From contig JACQDI010000902.1 of the NCBI GenBank assembly GCA_016201195.1, positions 1-6,507 of the forward strand: a DNA stretch of 6,507 bases. The letters run 5' to 3'. Position 1 is the first letter of the stretch, and the number at the start of each line of letters is the position of its first letter. The DNA comes from Acidobacteriota bacterium. Its GTDB lineage: Bacteria; Acidobacteriota; Terriglobia; Bryobacterales; JACQDG01. The position numbers were made by a program, and so were the translations under genes. Below the pieces are notes generated by a model. It was not told the origin of the DNA. It searched no databases and saw nothing but the letters and a program-made list of their open reading frames with translations. Below, one piece after another: positions 5,091 to 6,507 of this stretch.

Positions 5091-6507
5091 CTAGAAGGTC
5101 AGACGGAGCGAAGCCTGCATGACGCGCGCGGCGCGGGCCGTGATCACCTGCCCGAAGCGCGTGTTCACCTGGTTACCTTGCACGTCGAAGCGCGCGGTCG
5201 TGTCCACGGTGGCGAACTGGGTGTGATTGAACGCGTTGTACATCTCCCAGCGCAACTGCACATAGCGCGCCTCGCTCTTAATGGGGAAGTTCTTGAACAG
5301 GGAAATGTCCCAGTTATTGGTCCCCGGCAGGCGGATCACGTCTTTGGGCGCATTACCCGCACTGCCTTTGGGCGTGCGGGCAAAGACGCTGGTGTCGAAC
5401 CACCGCAGGAAGCTGCGGTCTCCGTGCGGCAACGGTGCTTTTCCAGTGACGATGATGCGGGCGCCGTCTCCGCCGCCGGTGATGTCGATCGAGTCCACCG
5501 TACTGAAGCCCACGCCGCTGGGAGTGCCGCTGACAAAGGCGGTGAATCCGGCCACCTGCCAGTTGTCGAACACGATGCGCGTCGCCGGATTATCCCAGCG
5601 CCGGCTCAGCTTGGGAACGTCCCAGATGTAGTTCAGCACTAGGTTGTGGGTCTGGTCGAAGGTGGACTTGCCATAATTCCAGACGCGCCGCGGTGCGTAG
5701 GTAGACACCGTCGACTGTTCGTTGGTGCTGACAGCCATAGCCATGGACCAGGTATAGGCCAGGCCAAACTGCAACCCCCGCGTGAAACGCCGGTTGGCTG
5801 TCACCTGCAACGCATTGTAATTTGTGGTTCCGCCGTTTTCGTAATAGTTGATGTTGCCGTAGCCGGGATAGGGGCGGAAGAAATTGTCGTTCAGCGAGGT
5901 GGCGGGGTTGGTCGGATCGGCGTTCTGCGGCAGGAAGCGGGCTCCGTAAGGTACCAGGTTGAGGTTGCGGATCTGCAAGACGTGCCGCGTGACCCTGCCC
6001 ACGTAGGCAACGTCCACGACGGTACCGTAGCCCACATCGCGCTGGAGGCCGAACGTGTAGCTGTATAGCACGGGCGTTTTGGAGGCCTTCTCGAAGCCGT
6101 ACACCGTTCCGGCCGGGGCCAGATAACTGCTGGCGCCCAGAATCGATTCCATGTTCCCGTAGTAGAGGGTCGGGTTGAACTGCCGCGGGGGATTGAACTT
6201 GGAGGCTACCACGGGCGGTCCGCCCACCGTGCGAGTGTTGTGGAAGATGCCGCCGCTGGCGCGGAGGGCCATCTTGCCATCGCCAAATACGTCGTAGGCG
6301 AAGCCCAGCCGCGGCTCCAATTGTACTGGTTGCTGCTCCTTAAAGCCCGCCGGGTAGGTGGTGTCCGTGCCAACCACCATGCCGTTGATCACGTCGCCAG
6401 AGTTTGGCACGTAGACTCCGATCAGCGGCGGACTGGTCAGTTCTCCCGTGAGAGGGTTGCGCGCCACGCGTCTGCCGTTGGCGTCCAGCGCGGGCAGGAA
6501 AAGTGTG
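5091..6507 (-). CDS. TonB-dependent receptor, Oar-like, C-terminal part (5' end outside window)
   Basis: These are the last ~471 codons of a large outer-membrane beta-barrel protein of the TonB-dependent receptor/Oar-like class, which commonly has an N-terminal carboxypeptidase-regulatory-like domain (not visible here) and about 1000-1200 residues. The frame is open to the window edge; a GTG at 6467 is internal. Visible signatures are LPALDANGRR and ARNPLTGELTSPP near the edge, LEPRLGFAYDVFGDGKMALRASGG, alternating aromatic strands (FGLQRDVGYGTVVDVAYVGR, NYYENGGTTNYNALQVTANRRF, GLAYTWSMA) and NNWDISLFKNFPI followed by LRWEMYNAFNHTQF. The C-terminus is LRLTF, with the terminal Phe expected for outer-membrane barrel assembly. 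Such receptors take up large or scarce substrates, often glycans in this phylum, using TonB energy. The substrate cannot be read from sequence. The transporter fragment begins 46 bp downstream on the same strand, suggesting a shared uptake unit. Confidence 0.92.
   Translation of the reverse strand, partial: TLFLPALDANGRRVARNPLTGELTSPPLIGVYVPNSGDVINGMVVGTDTTYPAGFKEQQPVQLEPRLGFAYDVFGDGKMALRASGGIFHNTRTVGGPPVVASKFNPPRQFNPTLYYGNMESILGASSYLAPAGTVYGFEKASKTPVLYSYTFGLQRDVGYGTVVDVAYVGRVTRHVLQIRNLNLVPYGARFLPQNADPTNPATSLNDNFFRPYPGYGNINYYENGGTTNYNALQVTANRRFTRGLQFGLAYTWSMAMAVSTNEQSTVSTYAPRRVWNYGKSTFDQTHNLVLNYIWDVPKLSRRWDNPATRIVFDNWQVAGFTAFVSGTPSGVGFSTVDSIDITGGGDGARIIVTGKAPLPHGDRSFLRWFDTSVFARTPKGSAGNAPKDVIRLPGTNNWDISLFKNFPIKSEARYVQLRWEMYNAFNHTQFATVDTTARFDVQGNQVNTRFGQVITARAARVMQASLRLTF

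Noticed and set aside
5178..6068. Several plus-strand frames opposite the TonB-dependent receptor
   Set aside because: They are shadows of the receptor gene, with no recognisable domains or ribosome sites.
1..6507. CRISPR array, tRNA or rRNA genes
   Set aside because: I saw no regularly spaced direct repeats, no cloverleaf-like segments and no rRNA-like conserved stretches in the intergenic regions.

Overview
The window is a GC-rich bacterial chromosome segment. It most resembles Acidobacteriota, perhaps the Solibacter/Bryobacter group. The main clues are the large Oar-like TonB-dependent receptor with a motif typical of that phylum (LPALDANGRR...ARNPLTG), an ECF sigma factor paired with a glyoxalase-fold protein, and a RhaT-like sugar transporter next to the receptor. 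The assignment is by family resemblance only.

Layout. The plus strand begins with the last ~154 codons of a GroEL chaperonin (1-464). A short convergent intergenic region with two dyads (473-516 and 644-672) follows. The minus strand then carries three genes transcribed right to left: a YjbR/MmcQ-family protein (2648-2295), an ECF sigma factor (2212-1688) and a tandem-VOC protein with an extra N-terminal helical segment (1695-724). The last two overlap by 8 bp and look translationally coupled. A plausible -35/-10 pair lies just before the sigma gene. Next comes a 323-bp region with no confident gene (2649-2971).

The right half is a mobile-element scar. A serine recombinase (plus, from 2972) runs into the inverted repeat of a complete 1017-bp IS1595-family insertion sequence (3565-4581) that carries one minus-strand transposase. 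On the other side the same IS cuts off a RhaT-like transporter (minus, from 5044) after about half its length. The 8-bp flanks of the IS do not match, and the missing half of the transporter is not in the window. A deletion or rearrangement at the IS, rather than simple insertion, probably joined the recombinase side to the transporter side. Upstream of the transporter, on the same strand and 46 bp away, is the C-terminal part of the TonB-dependent receptor (5091 to the window edge). The receptor and transporter were probably one outer-membrane/inner-membrane uptake unit, whose inner-membrane half is now broken.

The most interesting unit is the ECF sigma/VOC pair. Its N-terminal segment and coupling to the sigma gene suggest a ligand-sensing partner or regulator of the sigma factor. 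That is inference: nothing in the sequence proves regulation.
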